Part shown: positions 42,764-51,569 of the stretch, piece after piece
How the letters are laid out: the number at the start of each line of letters is the position of its first letter
Numbering within the stretch: position 1 is the stretch's first letter
NCBI RefSeq assembly: GCF_003387075.1
Contig: NZ_QUMQ01000001.1
Coordinates: 558,001 to 622,000 of the forward strand
Reading direction: 5' to 3'
From: Asanoa ferruginea
GTDB taxonomy: Bacteria; Actinomycetota; Actinomycetes; Mycobacteriales; Micromonosporaceae
Length of the DNA: 64,000 nt
The notes under the pieces: model-generated
Told to the model about the DNA's origin: nothing
The model's input: the letters and a program-made list of their open reading frames with translations, nothing else
Database searches by the model: none
Made by a program: the position numbers and the translations under genes

Positions 42764-42927
42764 AGGCCCTCTTTCATGGCTGGGGTCGAGGCGAGGCGGA
42801 GTCCAGGTGTCGTCTGGGCGTGCGGCGGCTTTGCCCGGATACCGGTGTTGTATCCGGGTGAAGGCGCCGTGCGGTCAGGCGGCGCCTGGACCCGCCGCAG
42901 CCCGGCCTCAGCCATGAAAGAGGGCCT
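42764..42927. repeat. 164-bp element bounded by 19-bp perfect inverted repeats
   Basis: AGGCCCTCTTTCATGGCTG (42764-42782) and its exact reverse complement (42909-42927) enclose 126 bases. The interior contains CCCGGATAC/GTATCCGGG (42834-42842, 42850-42858), AGGCGCC/GGCGCCT (42862-42868, 42881-42887) and GTCCAGG/CCTGGAC (42801-42807, 42885-42891). The right arm overlaps the last codons and stop of the ROK gene. There is no transposase frame and no clear target duplication. It could be a MITE-like element or an elaborate terminator. Confidence 0.75.
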
Positions 42928-44086
42928 GAGCGGCCGGGCCCGGTGTGTGGCCCGGTGCGATCGACGCCTGCACGACGAGGGCCGCGGCGCCGATGCCGGC
43001 CGCGTCGCGGGGCTGGGCCGACAACTCCACCGTCACCGGGTGCCGGTGTCGCGAGTGGGCGGTCCGCTCCAGGTGTGCCCGCACCCGCCGGGTGTAGATC
43101 GAGCCGGCCACCGCGACTCCCGGCCCGGTCAGCACGAGCCGGCCGAGGTCGAGCAGGTTGACGACCGAGGTGACCGCGACGGCGAGGTGCCCGGCCGCGC
43201 GGTCGAGCACCTCGAACGCGACCCGGTCGCCGTTGACCGCCGCCCGGGCGACCGCGTCGTGGGCCCCGGAGATGGTGGGGCCCAGGCGGTCGCGCAGCGT
43301 AGGGATCTCCCGGGCCGTCTCGACAACGGCTGCCATCGACGCATATCGCTCGATGCAGCCCTGGTTGCCGCACGGGCAGGCGCGGCCCTCGTAGTCGATG
43401 GAGAGATGGCCGAGTTCGCCCGCGTCGAAACTGGCACCGCGAAAAAGGGCGCCACCGAAAACGAATCCGGCGCCGATGCCGGTCGACACATAAATGCTGC
43501 CGAACACCTGCTCGCGGGAGACCCGGCGGCTCCAGAACTCGCCGAGTGCGGCAGCGGCCGCGTCGTTTTCCACGATGACCGGCAGGCCTATTTTCGCGGC
43601 CAGTTCGGCGCGGAACTCGGGCGGCGCGGGCTCACCCGGATAGGGCGCCGGAGCGACGACCGCCAACCCTTCGATGCGGTCGACGGGCAGGTCGAGGCCG
43701 TTGGTGAAATCGTCGAACCGGGTGGCCAGCAACTCCGGCAGGGCGCCCGCGGAACGCGGCACCACCTCCCGGCCGACCATTCCGCCGGTCAGGTCGATCG
43801 CCACGCAGGTGATCGTGTCGACGCCCAGGTGGAAACCGACACCGAAACGGTTGGCGGGGCTTATCGCGATCAGTTTCCGCGGCTTTCCCCGCGGTGAGCC
43901 GGCCGAGCCGGTCTCGTGGATGATGCCGTCGGTGATGAGGTCGCGAACGATGTTCGAGATCGACGGCTGGGTCAGGCCGGTCAGTTCGGCGAGTTCCGCC
44001 CGGCTGATCGTGCCCGCGGACCGGATGACGTCGACGATGAGCGCGCGGCTGCCGGGTCCGGCAGCGGGCGCTTCACGGCGGGCCAT
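42908..44086 (-). CDS. ROK-family transcriptional regulator (mannan locus)
   Basis: A 392-residue ROK repressor: N-terminal winged helix (TISRAELAELTGLTQPSISNIVRDLITDGIIHE), ATP-binding-like LGVDTITCVAIDLTGG, zinc motif CPCGNQGCIERYAS and preceding GELGHLS. ROK regulators bind DNA until a sugar or sugar phosphate is bound. It is divergent from a LacI-type sensor and next to the mannan genes, so it is the likely repressor of 45118-51524. Its last codons (ALFHG) are encoded by the inverted-repeat element. Confidence 0.9.
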   Translation of the reverse strand: MARREAPAAGPGSRALIVDVIRSAGTISRAELAELTGLTQPSISNIVRDLITDGIIHETGSAGSPRGKPRKLIAISPANRFGVGFHLGVDTITCVAIDLTGGMVGREVVPRSAGALPELLATRFDDFTNGLDLPVDRIEGLAVVAPAPYPGEPAPPEFRAELAAKIGLPVIVENDAAAAALGEFWSRRVSREQVFGSIYVSTGIGAGFVFGGALFRGASFDAGELGHLSIDYEGRACPCGNQGCIERYASMAAVVETAREIPTLRDRLGPTISGAHDAVARAAVNGDRVAFEVLDRAAGHLAVAVTSVVNLLDLGRLVLTGPGVAVAGSIYTRRVRAHLERTAHSRHRHPVTVELSAQPRDAAGIGAAALVVQASIAPGHTPGPAAQALFHG

Positions 44087-44173
44087 GGGTGTGTTCGTCT
44101 CCGGTCTCGTGCCGATGCTCGGGCTCAGGCGCTACCGTACCTGCCGATAGGCGGACGACAGGGGGGTCGATCG

Positions 44174-44989
44174 GTGACGCAGCCGCGGCGGGTCGGCCTC
44201 GTACTGGCGCGTGCCTCCCGGGTGCTCGGCGAGGAGCCCTACTACCACGAGTTCATCGAGGGTCTTGAGCGCGTGCTCACTCCCGCCGGCGTCTCGGTGC
44301 TGATCAAGGTGGTCACCGACCGGGCCGCGGAGAGCGCGACCTACGAGCAATGGGCCGCGCGGCAGCGGGTCGATGGCGTGATCCTGGTCGACCTCGTGCC
44401 GGGCGACGACCGGGTCGACCTGGTCGGCCGGCTGGCGCTGCCGGCCGTGGTGATCGGCGACCCGTCCACGGCGCCAGACCTGTCAACGGTGTGGACCGAC
44501 GACGCCGGGTTCGCCCACGAGGTCGTGGGGTTCCTGGCTGGCCTCGGACACCGGGTGATCGGCCACGTCAACGGTCCACCGACGTTGGCGCACACGCAGC
44601 TGCGGCGGGCCGGCTTCGACGCGGCCGCCGAGGGGCTGACCGTCCTGCGGGCCGACGGCGACTATTCGCACGAGGCCGGCTACGCCGCCACCGAACACCT
44701 GCTGGCGGGCCGGCCAACGGCGATCGTTTACGACAACGACGTGATGGCGATCGCCGGTCTGGTGGCGCTCCGCGACCGCGGGCTCCGCGTCCCCGGCGAC
44801 GTCGCCGTGGTCGCCTGGGACGACTCGGCGCAGTGCCAGTTGGCCGTCCCGGCGCTGTCGGCGATGAGCCACGACGTCGGCCGGATCGGCGAGTTGGCGG
44901 CCGGCGCGATCCTGGGCGCGATGGCCGGCGCACCCGTCACGGTCTACGAGGCGCCGCACGCCCACATCGTGGCCCGCGAGAGCACCTGA
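44174..44989 (+). CDS. LacI/GalR-type substrate-sensing domain protein lacking the HTH
   Basis: A 271-residue type I periplasmic-binding-like domain of the LacI/GalR kind: RRVGLVLARASRVLGEEPYYHEFIEGLERVL, VDGVILVDLVPGDDRVD, RPTAIVYDNDVMAIAGLVALRDRGLRVPGDVAVVAWDDSAQCQLAVPALSAMSHD. The usual 50-residue LacI HTH and hinge are absent. GTG 44174 has a ggggggt ribosome site, and no HTH-coding sequence precedes it in any frame. It may be a sugar-sensing partner of the divergent ROK protein, or a relic. Confidence 0.85.
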   Translation: MTQPRRVGLVLARASRVLGEEPYYHEFIEGLERVLTPAGVSVLIKVVTDRAAESATYEQWAARQRVDGVILVDLVPGDDRVDLVGRLALPAVVIGDPSTAPDLSTVWTDDAGFAHEVVGFLAGLGHRVIGHVNGPPTLAHTQLRRAGFDAAAEGLTVLRADGDYSHEAGYAATEHLLAGRPTAIVYDNDVMAIAGLVALRDRGLRVPGDVAVVAWDDSAQCQLAVPALSAMSHDVGRIGELAAGAILGAMAGAPVTVYEAPHAHIVAREST

Positions 44990-45028
44990 GCGAACGTGCT
45001 GGTCAGCAGCGGCTTTCCAAGCCTTGGG

Positions 45029-45076
45029 ATTACTTAAATTAATAATCAATGCTTGACACGGGCGTAACACCCGCCC
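45029..45076 (+). promoter_or_regulatory. Promoter/operator region of the mannan operon
   Basis: An unusually A/T-rich dyad, ATTA (45029-45032) with TAAT (45043-45046), is followed by a TTGACA -35-like hexamer (45053-45058) and a GGGCG/CGCCC dyad (45060-45064, 45072-45076). A/T-rich sites are typical ROK targets. The operon start codon is at 45118. The -10 box is not clear. Confidence 0.5.
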
Positions 45077-45117
45077 CATGCTCATCCGCATCGATCGATC
45101 AGAAGGACGGATGCGTG

Positions 45118-46422
45118 ATGATCAATAGAAGGCAGTTCCTCGGGTTCGGCGCGGCCGCCGGACTGGCACTCGTGGCCGGCTGCACCGGCGGCGCGGGCGA
45201 CGACGAGACCGACTCCAGCGCCGAGATCACCGGCCCGATCACGGTCCTCACCAACCGGACCGACCTGGCCAACAGCGCGCTCCCCGCGTACGCCAAGACG
45301 TTCGAAGCCAAATATCCCGGCACGAAGGTGACCTTCGAGGCCGTCACCAACTACGAGGGTGACGTCACCACCCAGCTCAGTTCCGGCGACTACGGCGACG
45401 TGCTGCTGATCCCCAACACCGTGCCGGTCGAACAGTTGCCGTCGTTCTTCGAGCCGCTGGGCGACCTGGCCGACCTCAAGACCAAATACCGGTTCACCGA
45501 CGAGAAGGCGTACGACGGAAAGGTCTATGGGCTTTCGCTCGGTGGTGTCGCCTCGGGCGTGGTGGTCAACAAGCGGATCTGGCAGCAGGCCGGCATCACC
45601 GCGCCGCCGAAGACGCCCGAGGAGTTCCTGGCCGGGCTCAAAGCCGTCGCCGCGCGCACCGACGCCGTGCCCTACTACACCAACTACAAAGACGGTTGGC
45701 CGCTGAGCATCTGGAACAGCCAGCGGGCGATCCTCGGTGATCCCACCATCAACGAGACGTTCCCGACCGATCCGACACCGTGGCAGGCGGGCAAGATCCA
45801 ATACATCACGGACGGTCTGCTGTACGACCTCGTCGCGGCCAAGCTCAGCGAGAAGGACCCGCTGACGACCAACTGGGAAGGCTCCAAGCCGATGATCGCG
45901 ACCGGCAAGGTGGCCACCATGCTGCTCGGCTCGTGGGCCGTGCCGCAAATGAAGGACGCGGCGAAGGCGGCCAACGCCAACCCCGACGACATCGCCTTCT
46001 GGCCGTTCCCCTACCAGGTCGGCGGGAAGTTCCACTCCCGGATCGAGGGCGACTACAAGGGCGCGGTCAGCCTGTCGTCCAAGAACAAGGCGACCGCGCG
46101 GGCCTGGCTCGACTGGTTCGTCACCGAGTCCGGCTTCGCGACCGACCAGCAGGCCGTCCCGACGCTCGCCAGCAGCTCGCTGCCCGAGACGCTGAAAGCC
46201 TTCCAGGACACCGGCGTCGACCTCGTCGAGATTCCCGCGGCGACCGCCAACGCCGGCAAAGAAGACGAGATCATCAAAGAGTCCGAAGTGGACCTGACCG
46301 GCAACATCTACCGGCAGAAGCTGGTCGACATCGCCCGCGGCGCCGCCAAGGGTGACAAGGACTCCTACTTCGCCGAGCTCAACCGGCGGTGGGGCAAGGT
46401 CCAGGCCGGAATCATGAAATGA
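45118..46422 (+). CDS. Sugar ABC transporter substrate-binding lipoprotein
   Basis: A 434-residue family-1 solute-binding protein. The signal MINRRQFLGFGAAAGLALVAGC combines a twin-arginine motif (RRQFLG) with lipobox VAGC, so it is probably a Tat-exported lipoprotein. The mature part has VLTNRTDLANSALPAYAKTFEAKYPGTKV and later the KPMIATGKVATMLLGSWAVPQMK signature. It likely binds manno-oligosaccharides, inferred from the downstream mannanase and mannosidase. The GTG three bases earlier is an alternative start. The stop overlaps the permease gene (ATGA). Confidence 0.92.
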   Translation: MINRRQFLGFGAAAGLALVAGCTGGAGDDETDSSAEITGPITVLTNRTDLANSALPAYAKTFEAKYPGTKVTFEAVTNYEGDVTTQLSSGDYGDVLLIPNTVPVEQLPSFFEPLGDLADLKTKYRFTDEKAYDGKVYGLSLGGVASGVVVNKRIWQQAGITAPPKTPEEFLAGLKAVAARTDAVPYYTNYKDGWPLSIWNSQRAILGDPTINETFPTDPTPWQAGKIQYITDGLLYDLVAAKLSEKDPLTTNWEGSKPMIATGKVATMLLGSWAVPQMKDAAKAANANPDDIAFWPFPYQVGGKFHSRIEGDYKGAVSLSSKNKATARAWLDWFVTESGFATDQQAVPTLASSSLPETLKAFQDTGVDLVEIPAATANAGKEDEIIKESEVDLTGNIYRQKLVDIARGAAKGDKDSYFAELNRRWGKVQAGIMK

Positions 46423-47291
46423 CGACGCTCCGCCGCCGGTTCGGTCCCTGGCTCTACCTGGCACCGGCGTTGGTCCTGCTGATCACCTTCACCTACGTGC
46501 CGGTCGGGAACATGGTCTGGTACAGCTTCCACAAGTGGGACGGGCTGAGCACCACCATGGACCCGGTCGGCTGGGACAACTACGTCCGGGTCTTCACCGA
46601 CGAGCGCTACTGGCGGGTCTTCCTGATCAGCCTCTACTACTTCGCGGCCTCGTTCGTGCAGATCGCGCTGGCCCTCTACTTCGCGGTCGTGCTCTCGTTC
46701 AACGTCCGGTTCCGCAACCTGTTCAAGGGCATCCTCTTCTTCCCCTACCTGTTGAACGGGGTGGCCGTCGGGTTCGTCTTCCTCTACCTCTTCCAGCCCG
46801 GCGGCACGCTCGACACCGTGCTGGGCGCGGTCGGCCTGGGCGAGCACACCCGCTACTGGCTGGGCGACCCCGACATCGCCAACATCTCGCTGGCCGGCAC
46901 CTCGGTCTGGCGGTTCACCGGCCTCAGCTTCGTGCTGTTCCTGGGCGCGATCCAGTCGATACCGGGCGAGATCTACGAGGCCGCCGAGCTCGACGGCGCG
47001 AGCCGGTGGCACCAGTTCCGTTACATCATCGCGCCGGGCATCCGGCGCATCATCAGCCTGTCGTTCATCCTGGCGATCTCCGGCAGCCTGAGCGTCTTCG
47101 AGATCCCGTTCATCATGACCGGCGGCGCCAACGACACCCGCACGTTCGTCATCCAGGCCTACGAGACGGCCTTCCAGTTCCGGCAGTTCGGGCTCGCCTC
47201 GGCGATGGCCGTCGTGCTGCTGGCCGTCGTGCTCATCGTGACCTGGATCCAGCGCCGGCTCGTGCCCGACGAGGAGGTGACCCTCTCGTGA
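46419..47291 (+). CDS. Sugar ABC transporter permease (MalF-like)
   Basis: A 290-residue permease with six helices (WLYLAPALVLLITFTYVPVGNMVWYSF, then NVRFRNLFKGILFFPYLLNGVAVGFVFLYLF). The EAA loop reads EIYEAAELDGASRWHQFRYIIAPGIRR. First of two permeases; no ATPase gene lies in the operon, so a shared MsiK-type ATPase encoded elsewhere is presumed. Confidence 0.93.
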   Translation: MTTLRRRFGPWLYLAPALVLLITFTYVPVGNMVWYSFHKWDGLSTTMDPVGWDNYVRVFTDERYWRVFLISLYYFAASFVQIALALYFAVVLSFNVRFRNLFKGILFFPYLLNGVAVGFVFLYLFQPGGTLDTVLGAVGLGEHTRYWLGDPDIANISLAGTSVWRFTGLSFVLFLGAIQSIPGEIYEAAELDGASRWHQFRYIIAPGIRRIISLSFILAISGSLSVFEIPFIMTGGANDTRTFVIQAYETAFQFRQFGLASAMAVVLLAVVLIVTWIQRRLVPDEEVTLS

Positions 47292-48109
47292 AGCGGGCAG
47301 CCGGCATCGCGAAGTATGCCTCGCTCGTGCTCGCCTCGGCGGTCGTGCTCGTCCCGCTCGTGGTGGTGCTGTTCGCGGCGTTCAAGACGCACGCCGAATA
47401 CAGCACCAGCGGGCCGCTCACGCCGCCCTCGAACTGGCTCAACGTCAGCAACTTCGCTACCGCGTGGACCGACGGGCACATGCTCCGCGGGTTCTGGAAC
47501 ACCACGATCATCCTGGTCGTCTCGCTGACCGGGACCGTCGTGGTCGGCACGCTCGCGGCGTACGCGATCAGCCGGCTCTCCTTTCCCTTCAAGCGGTTGG
47601 TTCTCGGCCTGTTCCTGGTGGCCGCGCTGGTGCCCGGGGTGACCACCCAGGTGGCGACCTACCAGATCGTCAAGTCGATGGGCCTGGTCAACTCGCTGTG
47701 GTCGACGATCGTGCTGTTCACCGGCACCGACATCGTGGCGATCTACATCTTCATCCAGTTCATGCAGTCGATCCCGCGCAGCCTCGACCAGGCGGCCCTG
47801 ATCGACGGCGCGTCGCGGTTCACCATCTACCGCCGGATCATCCTGCCGTTGATGCGGCCGGCGATCGCGACTGTCGTGATCATCAAGGGCATCGCGGTCT
47901 ACAACGAGTTCTACCTGCCGTTCCTGTATCTGCGGTCGCCCAACCTCGCGGTCATCTCGACGGCGCTGTTCCGGTTCAAGGGGCCATACGGCGCGCAGTG
48001 GGAGACCATCGCCGCCTGCACGATGATCGTCATCCTGCCGACCGTCGTTATCTTCCTGCTGCTCCAACGGTTCATCTACAACGGCATCACGGCCGGAGCC
48101 ACGAAGTGA
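47288..48109 (+). CDS. Carbohydrate ABC transporter permease (MalG-like)
   Basis: A 273-residue permease: VLVPLVVVLFAAFKTHAEY first helix, NTTIILVVSLTGTVVVGTLAAYAISRLSF, and EAA loop RSLDQAALIDGASRFTIYRRIILPLMRP. The GTG start overlaps the previous stop (GTGA). It completes the membrane part of the presumed manno-oligosaccharide importer. Confidence 0.93.
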   Translation: MKRAAGIAKYASLVLASAVVLVPLVVVLFAAFKTHAEYSTSGPLTPPSNWLNVSNFATAWTDGHMLRGFWNTTIILVVSLTGTVVVGTLAAYAISRLSFPFKRLVLGLFLVAALVPGVTTQVATYQIVKSMGLVNSLWSTIVLFTGTDIVAIYIFIQFMQSIPRSLDQAALIDGASRFTIYRRIILPLMRPAIATVVIIKGIAVYNEFYLPFLYLRSPNLAVISTALFRFKGPYGAQWETIAACTMIVILPTVVIFLLLQRFIYNGITAGATK

Positions 48110-48129
48110 ACCTCCAGAAAGGACGCTCG

Positions 48130-50535
48130 ATGATCGCGGCAGTTGAGCTCGGCGGCGCGTGGACGCTGCGTGCCGCCGACGGCGCGGAGACACCGGCGAC
48201 CGTGCCCGGCTGCGTGCACGTCGACCTGATGAACGCCGGCACGCTAGCCGACCCGTTCGTCGACGACAACGAGCTGGCCGCCGCGTGGGTCGGGCACGCC
48301 GACTGGACCTACGAGCGCGACGTCGCCTGGACCGGGCCCGCCCACGAGCGGGTCGAGCTGGTTTTCGAGGGCCTCGACACGGTGGCCCGGGTCGAGCTCG
48401 ACGGCACGGTGCTCGGGTCGACCCGCAACATGCACCGGTCCTACCGGTTCGACGTCACCGGGCTCGTCGACGCCCGGCCGCGCCCCCTGCGGGTCCACTT
48501 CACCTCGGCGTACGCGGAGGCGGAACGCGTACGCGGCCAGCTCGGGCCACGCCCCAACTCCTATCCCGAGCCGTTCAACTTCATCCGCAAGATGGCCTGC
48601 TCGTTCGGCTGGGACTGGGGTCCCACGCTGGTCACCGCCGGCATCTGGCGGCCGGTGCGGCTCGAGGGATGGAGCACGGCGCGGCTGGCCGCGGTGCGGC
48701 CGCTGGCCACCTACGCCGACGGTCGGGGCTACCTCGACCTGACGCTCGACATCGACCGCACCGGGCCGCACGCCGTGACCGCGCAGGTCCTGCTCGACGG
48801 CCGCGAGATAGCCGTTGTGGAGGGTGCCGGCGGCCGGATCCGCCTGCCGGTCGACGGGGTCGAGCCCTGGTGGCCCCGCGGGCACGGCGACCAGCCGCGC
48901 TACGAGCTCACCGTGGTGCTGCGCCACGACGGCGCGGTGCTCGACGAGTGGAGTCGGCTCGTCGGCTTCCGCGGTGTCACCATCGACCGGTCTCCTGACC
49001 AGACCGGGCACCGGTTCGTCGTCCACGTCAACGGGTCGCCGATTCTGGTGAAGGGCGTCAACTGGATCCCCGACGACATCTTCCCGGCCCGGATGACCCG
49101 GTCACGCTACGCGCGGAGGTTGCGCGAGGCGGCCGCGGCCGGGGTCAACCTGATCCGGGTCTGGGGCGGCGGCATCTACGAGAGCCGCGACTTCTACGAG
49201 GTGTGCGACGAGCTCGGGCTGATGGTGTGGCAGGACTTCCTCTTCGCCTGCGCCTGCTATCCCGAGGAGGAGCCGCTGCGCTCCGAGGTGATCGCCGAGG
49301 CTCGGGAGAACGTCACCCGGCTCTCGCCCCACCCCAGCCTGATCACCTGGTGCGGCAACAACGAGAACCTCTGGCTGCGGAAGGCGGAGGGTTGGGAGGC
49401 GCAGCCCGGCGGCGACCGGAGCTGGGGCGACGACTACTACCTGCGGGTGCTGCCGTGGATCGTCGCCGAGCTCGACCCGTCCCGGCCCTATCAGGCGGGC
49501 AGCCCGTGGTCGGGGTCGTGGCAGCACGAGCCGAACGACCCCGACCACCAGACGTTCCACTCGTGGGACGTGTGGAACCGCGAGGACTACGCGCATTACC
49601 GCGACTCCGCGCCGCGTTTCGTGGCCGAGTTCGGGTGGCAGGCGCCACCCGCCTGGCGCACGCTGCGCGACGCGATCTCCGACGATCCGCTGCTGCCGGA
49701 CTCGCCGGGCATGCTGCACCACCAGAAGGCGGCCGACGGCAACGGCAAGCTCGCCCGTGGACTGGCGCCGCATTTCCCGCCGCACCGCGGTGTCGAGGCC
49801 TGGCACTATCTGACGCAGCTCAACCAGGTGCGGGCGGTGCGGACCGGGATCGAGCACTGGCGGTCGCACTGGCCGCACACCGGCGGCACGATCCTGTGGC
49901 AGCTCAACGACCTGTGGCCGGTCACCTCTTGGGCCGCCATCGACGGAGCCGGTCGCTTCAAGCCGCTCTACTTCGCGCTGCGGGAGCTCTACGCGCCGCG
50001 CGCCCTCACCATCCAGCCCCGCGGTGACGGCTTGGCCGTGGCGGTGCTCAACGACAGCCCCGCGCCGTGGGCCGGCGTTCTCGGTGTGGATCGGCGGGAC
50101 CTCAGCGGGACGGTGCGTTCGTCCTTCATGGAGCCGGTCGAGGTGGCGCCGCGGTCGGTCGCGCTGGTCGCTTTGCCGGAGCGGCTGCTCGCCGACGCGG
50201 AGCTCCTCGTCGCCCGGCTCGACGAGTCCCGCGCCTTCTGGTTCCCCGCCGGCCAAACCGTGCCGCCGGCCGATCCCGGCCTCAGCTACGAGGTGGAGCC
50301 GGTCGACGGCGGGCTCGACGTGCACGTGCACACCGTCGGCCTCGCCCGCGACCTGCTTCTCCAGCCTGACCGCGTACACCCGGAAGCGGTTGTCGACCAG
50401 GGTTTTGTGACCCTGCTGCCGGGCGAGTCCACCACCTTCCGGGTACGCGCGCCCGCGGCCCTCGACGCCGGCCTGGTCAAAGCCCCGTGGGTGCTCACCG
50501 AGCTCGCCACGGTCCTCATCCCCCGAGAGGAGTAG
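48130..50535 (+). CDS. Glycoside hydrolase family 2 beta-mannosidase
   Basis: An 801-residue GH2 enzyme: N-terminal jelly roll (ATVPGCVHVDLMNAGTLADPFVDDNE, typical of beta-mannosidases), Ig-like domain, and a TIM barrel with the acid/base in WCGNNEN (E412) and the nucleophile in VAEFGWQAPP (E500). MACSFGWDWGP and RVWGGGIYE are further GH2 mannosidase marks. No signal peptide, so it cleaves imported manno-oligosaccharides to mannose in the cytoplasm. ATG 48130 follows agaaagga. Confidence 0.93.
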   Translation: MIAAVELGGAWTLRAADGAETPATVPGCVHVDLMNAGTLADPFVDDNELAAAWVGHADWTYERDVAWTGPAHERVELVFEGLDTVARVELDGTVLGSTRNMHRSYRFDVTGLVDARPRPLRVHFTSAYAEAERVRGQLGPRPNSYPEPFNFIRKMACSFGWDWGPTLVTAGIWRPVRLEGWSTARLAAVRPLATYADGRGYLDLTLDIDRTGPHAVTAQVLLDGREIAVVEGAGGRIRLPVDGVEPWWPRGHGDQPRYELTVVLRHDGAVLDEWSRLVGFRGVTIDRSPDQTGHRFVVHVNGSPILVKGVNWIPDDIFPARMTRSRYARRLREAAAAGVNLIRVWGGGIYESRDFYEVCDELGLMVWQDFLFACACYPEEEPLRSEVIAEARENVTRLSPHPSLITWCGNNENLWLRKAEGWEAQPGGDRSWGDDYYLRVLPWIVAELDPSRPYQAGSPWSGSWQHEPNDPDHQTFHSWDVWNREDYAHYRDSAPRFVAEFGWQAPPAWRTLRDAISDDPLLPDSPGMLHHQKAADGNGKLARGLAPHFPPHRGVEAWHYLTQLNQVRAVRTGIEHWRSHWPHTGGTILWQLNDLWPVTSWAAIDGAGRFKPLYFALRELYAPRALTIQPRGDGLAVAVLNDSPAPWAGVLGVDRRDLSGTVRSSFMEPVEVAPRSVALVALPERLLADAELLVARLDESRAFWFPAGQTVPPADPGLSYEVEPVDGGLDVHVHTVGLARDLLLQPDRVHPEAVVDQGFVTLLPGESTTFRVRAPAALDAGLVKAPWVLTELATVLIPREE

Positions 50536-50540
50536 CCCTC

Positions 50541-51524
50541 ATGAAAGTCGCCCGTCCCCTCGCCGCCGTCTTCGCGGCCCTCCTGATCGGCACCGCCATG
50601 CCCGGACCCGCACAGGCTTTCGCGCCCACCTCGAAGGCCACCGTCCTCAACTACCTGCGGTCCATCACCGGCTCCAGCATCGTGGCCGGCCAGCACAACA
50701 AGGAACCCGCGACCCTGCCCGGCCAATACACCCAGCAGGTGCACGACATCACCGGGCAGTGGCCGGGCCTGTGGGGTGGCGACCTGATGTTCCGCTCCGT
50801 CGACCAGGCCAACCGCCAGCGCGTCATCGACCAGGCCAAGACCGAGTGGCGCAACGGCTCGCTGGTCGCCCTGACCTGGCACGCCTGCTCGCCGACGGTC
50901 GGCGCCACCTGCGAGTTCGAGGGCGGCGTGAAGACGCAGATCAGCGCCGCGCAGTTCCAGCAGATCGTCACCGGCGGCACCGCGCTCAACCAGACCTGGC
51001 GCAGCCGGATGGCGGCCGTGGTGCCCTACCTGCGGCAGCTGAAGGACGCCGGCGTGCCCGTGCTCTGGCGGCCGTTCCACGAGATGAACGAGGGCTGGAA
51101 CTGGTGGGGCGGCCGCCCCGGCGCCAACGGCGGCTCGAAGATCTTCCAGCAGATGCGGGACTACTTCGACAGCCAGGGCCTCGACAACCTGATCTGGGTG
51201 TGGAACGTCCAGGACAACCCGGCCGGCGGCTGGGCCAATTACTACCCCGGCAGCAACTACGTCGACGTGGTGTCGCTCGACGCCTGGTACAAGAACTACC
51301 CGTCGACGGGCGACTACCAGCAGATCCAGTCGATCGCCGCGGGGAAGCCGATCGCCATCGCCGAGATGGGCAAGGTGCCGACCGCGTCCCTGCTGGCCAG
51401 CCAGCCCCGCTGGACCTACTTCATGATCTGGTCTGAGCAGTTGCGCGGCAACAACACGAATGCCGAGATCCAGACGTGTTACTACCTCCCCCGGGTGCTA
51501 AGTCAGGGTGAGGTCCGGATCTGA
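50541..51524 (+). CDS. Secreted GH26 endo-beta-1,4-mannanase
   Basis: A 327-residue secreted mannanase: signal peptide cut after AQA near residue 26, then a single GH26 catalytic domain with the acid/base in WRPFHEMNEG (E181) and the nucleophile in IAIAEMGK (E275). HNKEPATLPGQYTQQVHDITGQWPGLWGGDL is the family opening. No carbohydrate-binding module follows. It makes oligosaccharides outside the cell for the importer encoded upstream. gagaggag precedes ATG 50541. Confidence 0.93.
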   Translation: MKVARPLAAVFAALLIGTAMPGPAQAFAPTSKATVLNYLRSITGSSIVAGQHNKEPATLPGQYTQQVHDITGQWPGLWGGDLMFRSVDQANRQRVIDQAKTEWRNGSLVALTWHACSPTVGATCEFEGGVKTQISAAQFQQIVTGGTALNQTWRSRMAAVVPYLRQLKDAGVPVLWRPFHEMNEGWNWWGGRPGANGGSKIFQQMRDYFDSQGLDNLIWVWNVQDNPAGGWANYYPGSNYVDVVSLDAWYKNYPSTGDYQQIQSIAAGKPIAIAEMGKVPTASLLASQPRWTYFMIWSEQLRGNNTNAEIQTCYYLPRVLSQGEVRI

Positions 51525-51543
51525 GCCTGTTTCGCGCGGCGCG

Positions 51544-51569
51544 GCCCCGTCACAGCGTTGTGGCGGGGC
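51544..51569. terminator. Bidirectional terminator between mannanase and DAG kinase-like genes
   Basis: Bases 51544-51554 (GCCCCGTCACA) pair with 51559-51569 (TGTGGCGGGGC) with one GU pair and a GCGT loop. The stem overlaps the stop of the minus-strand gene and lies 20 bases past the mannanase stop. Confidence 0.8.

Noticed and set aside
42764-42927. Terminal repeats of a full insertion sequence
   Set aside because: Only 126 bases lie between the repeats and no transposase frame is present; retained only as a MITE-like or structural element.
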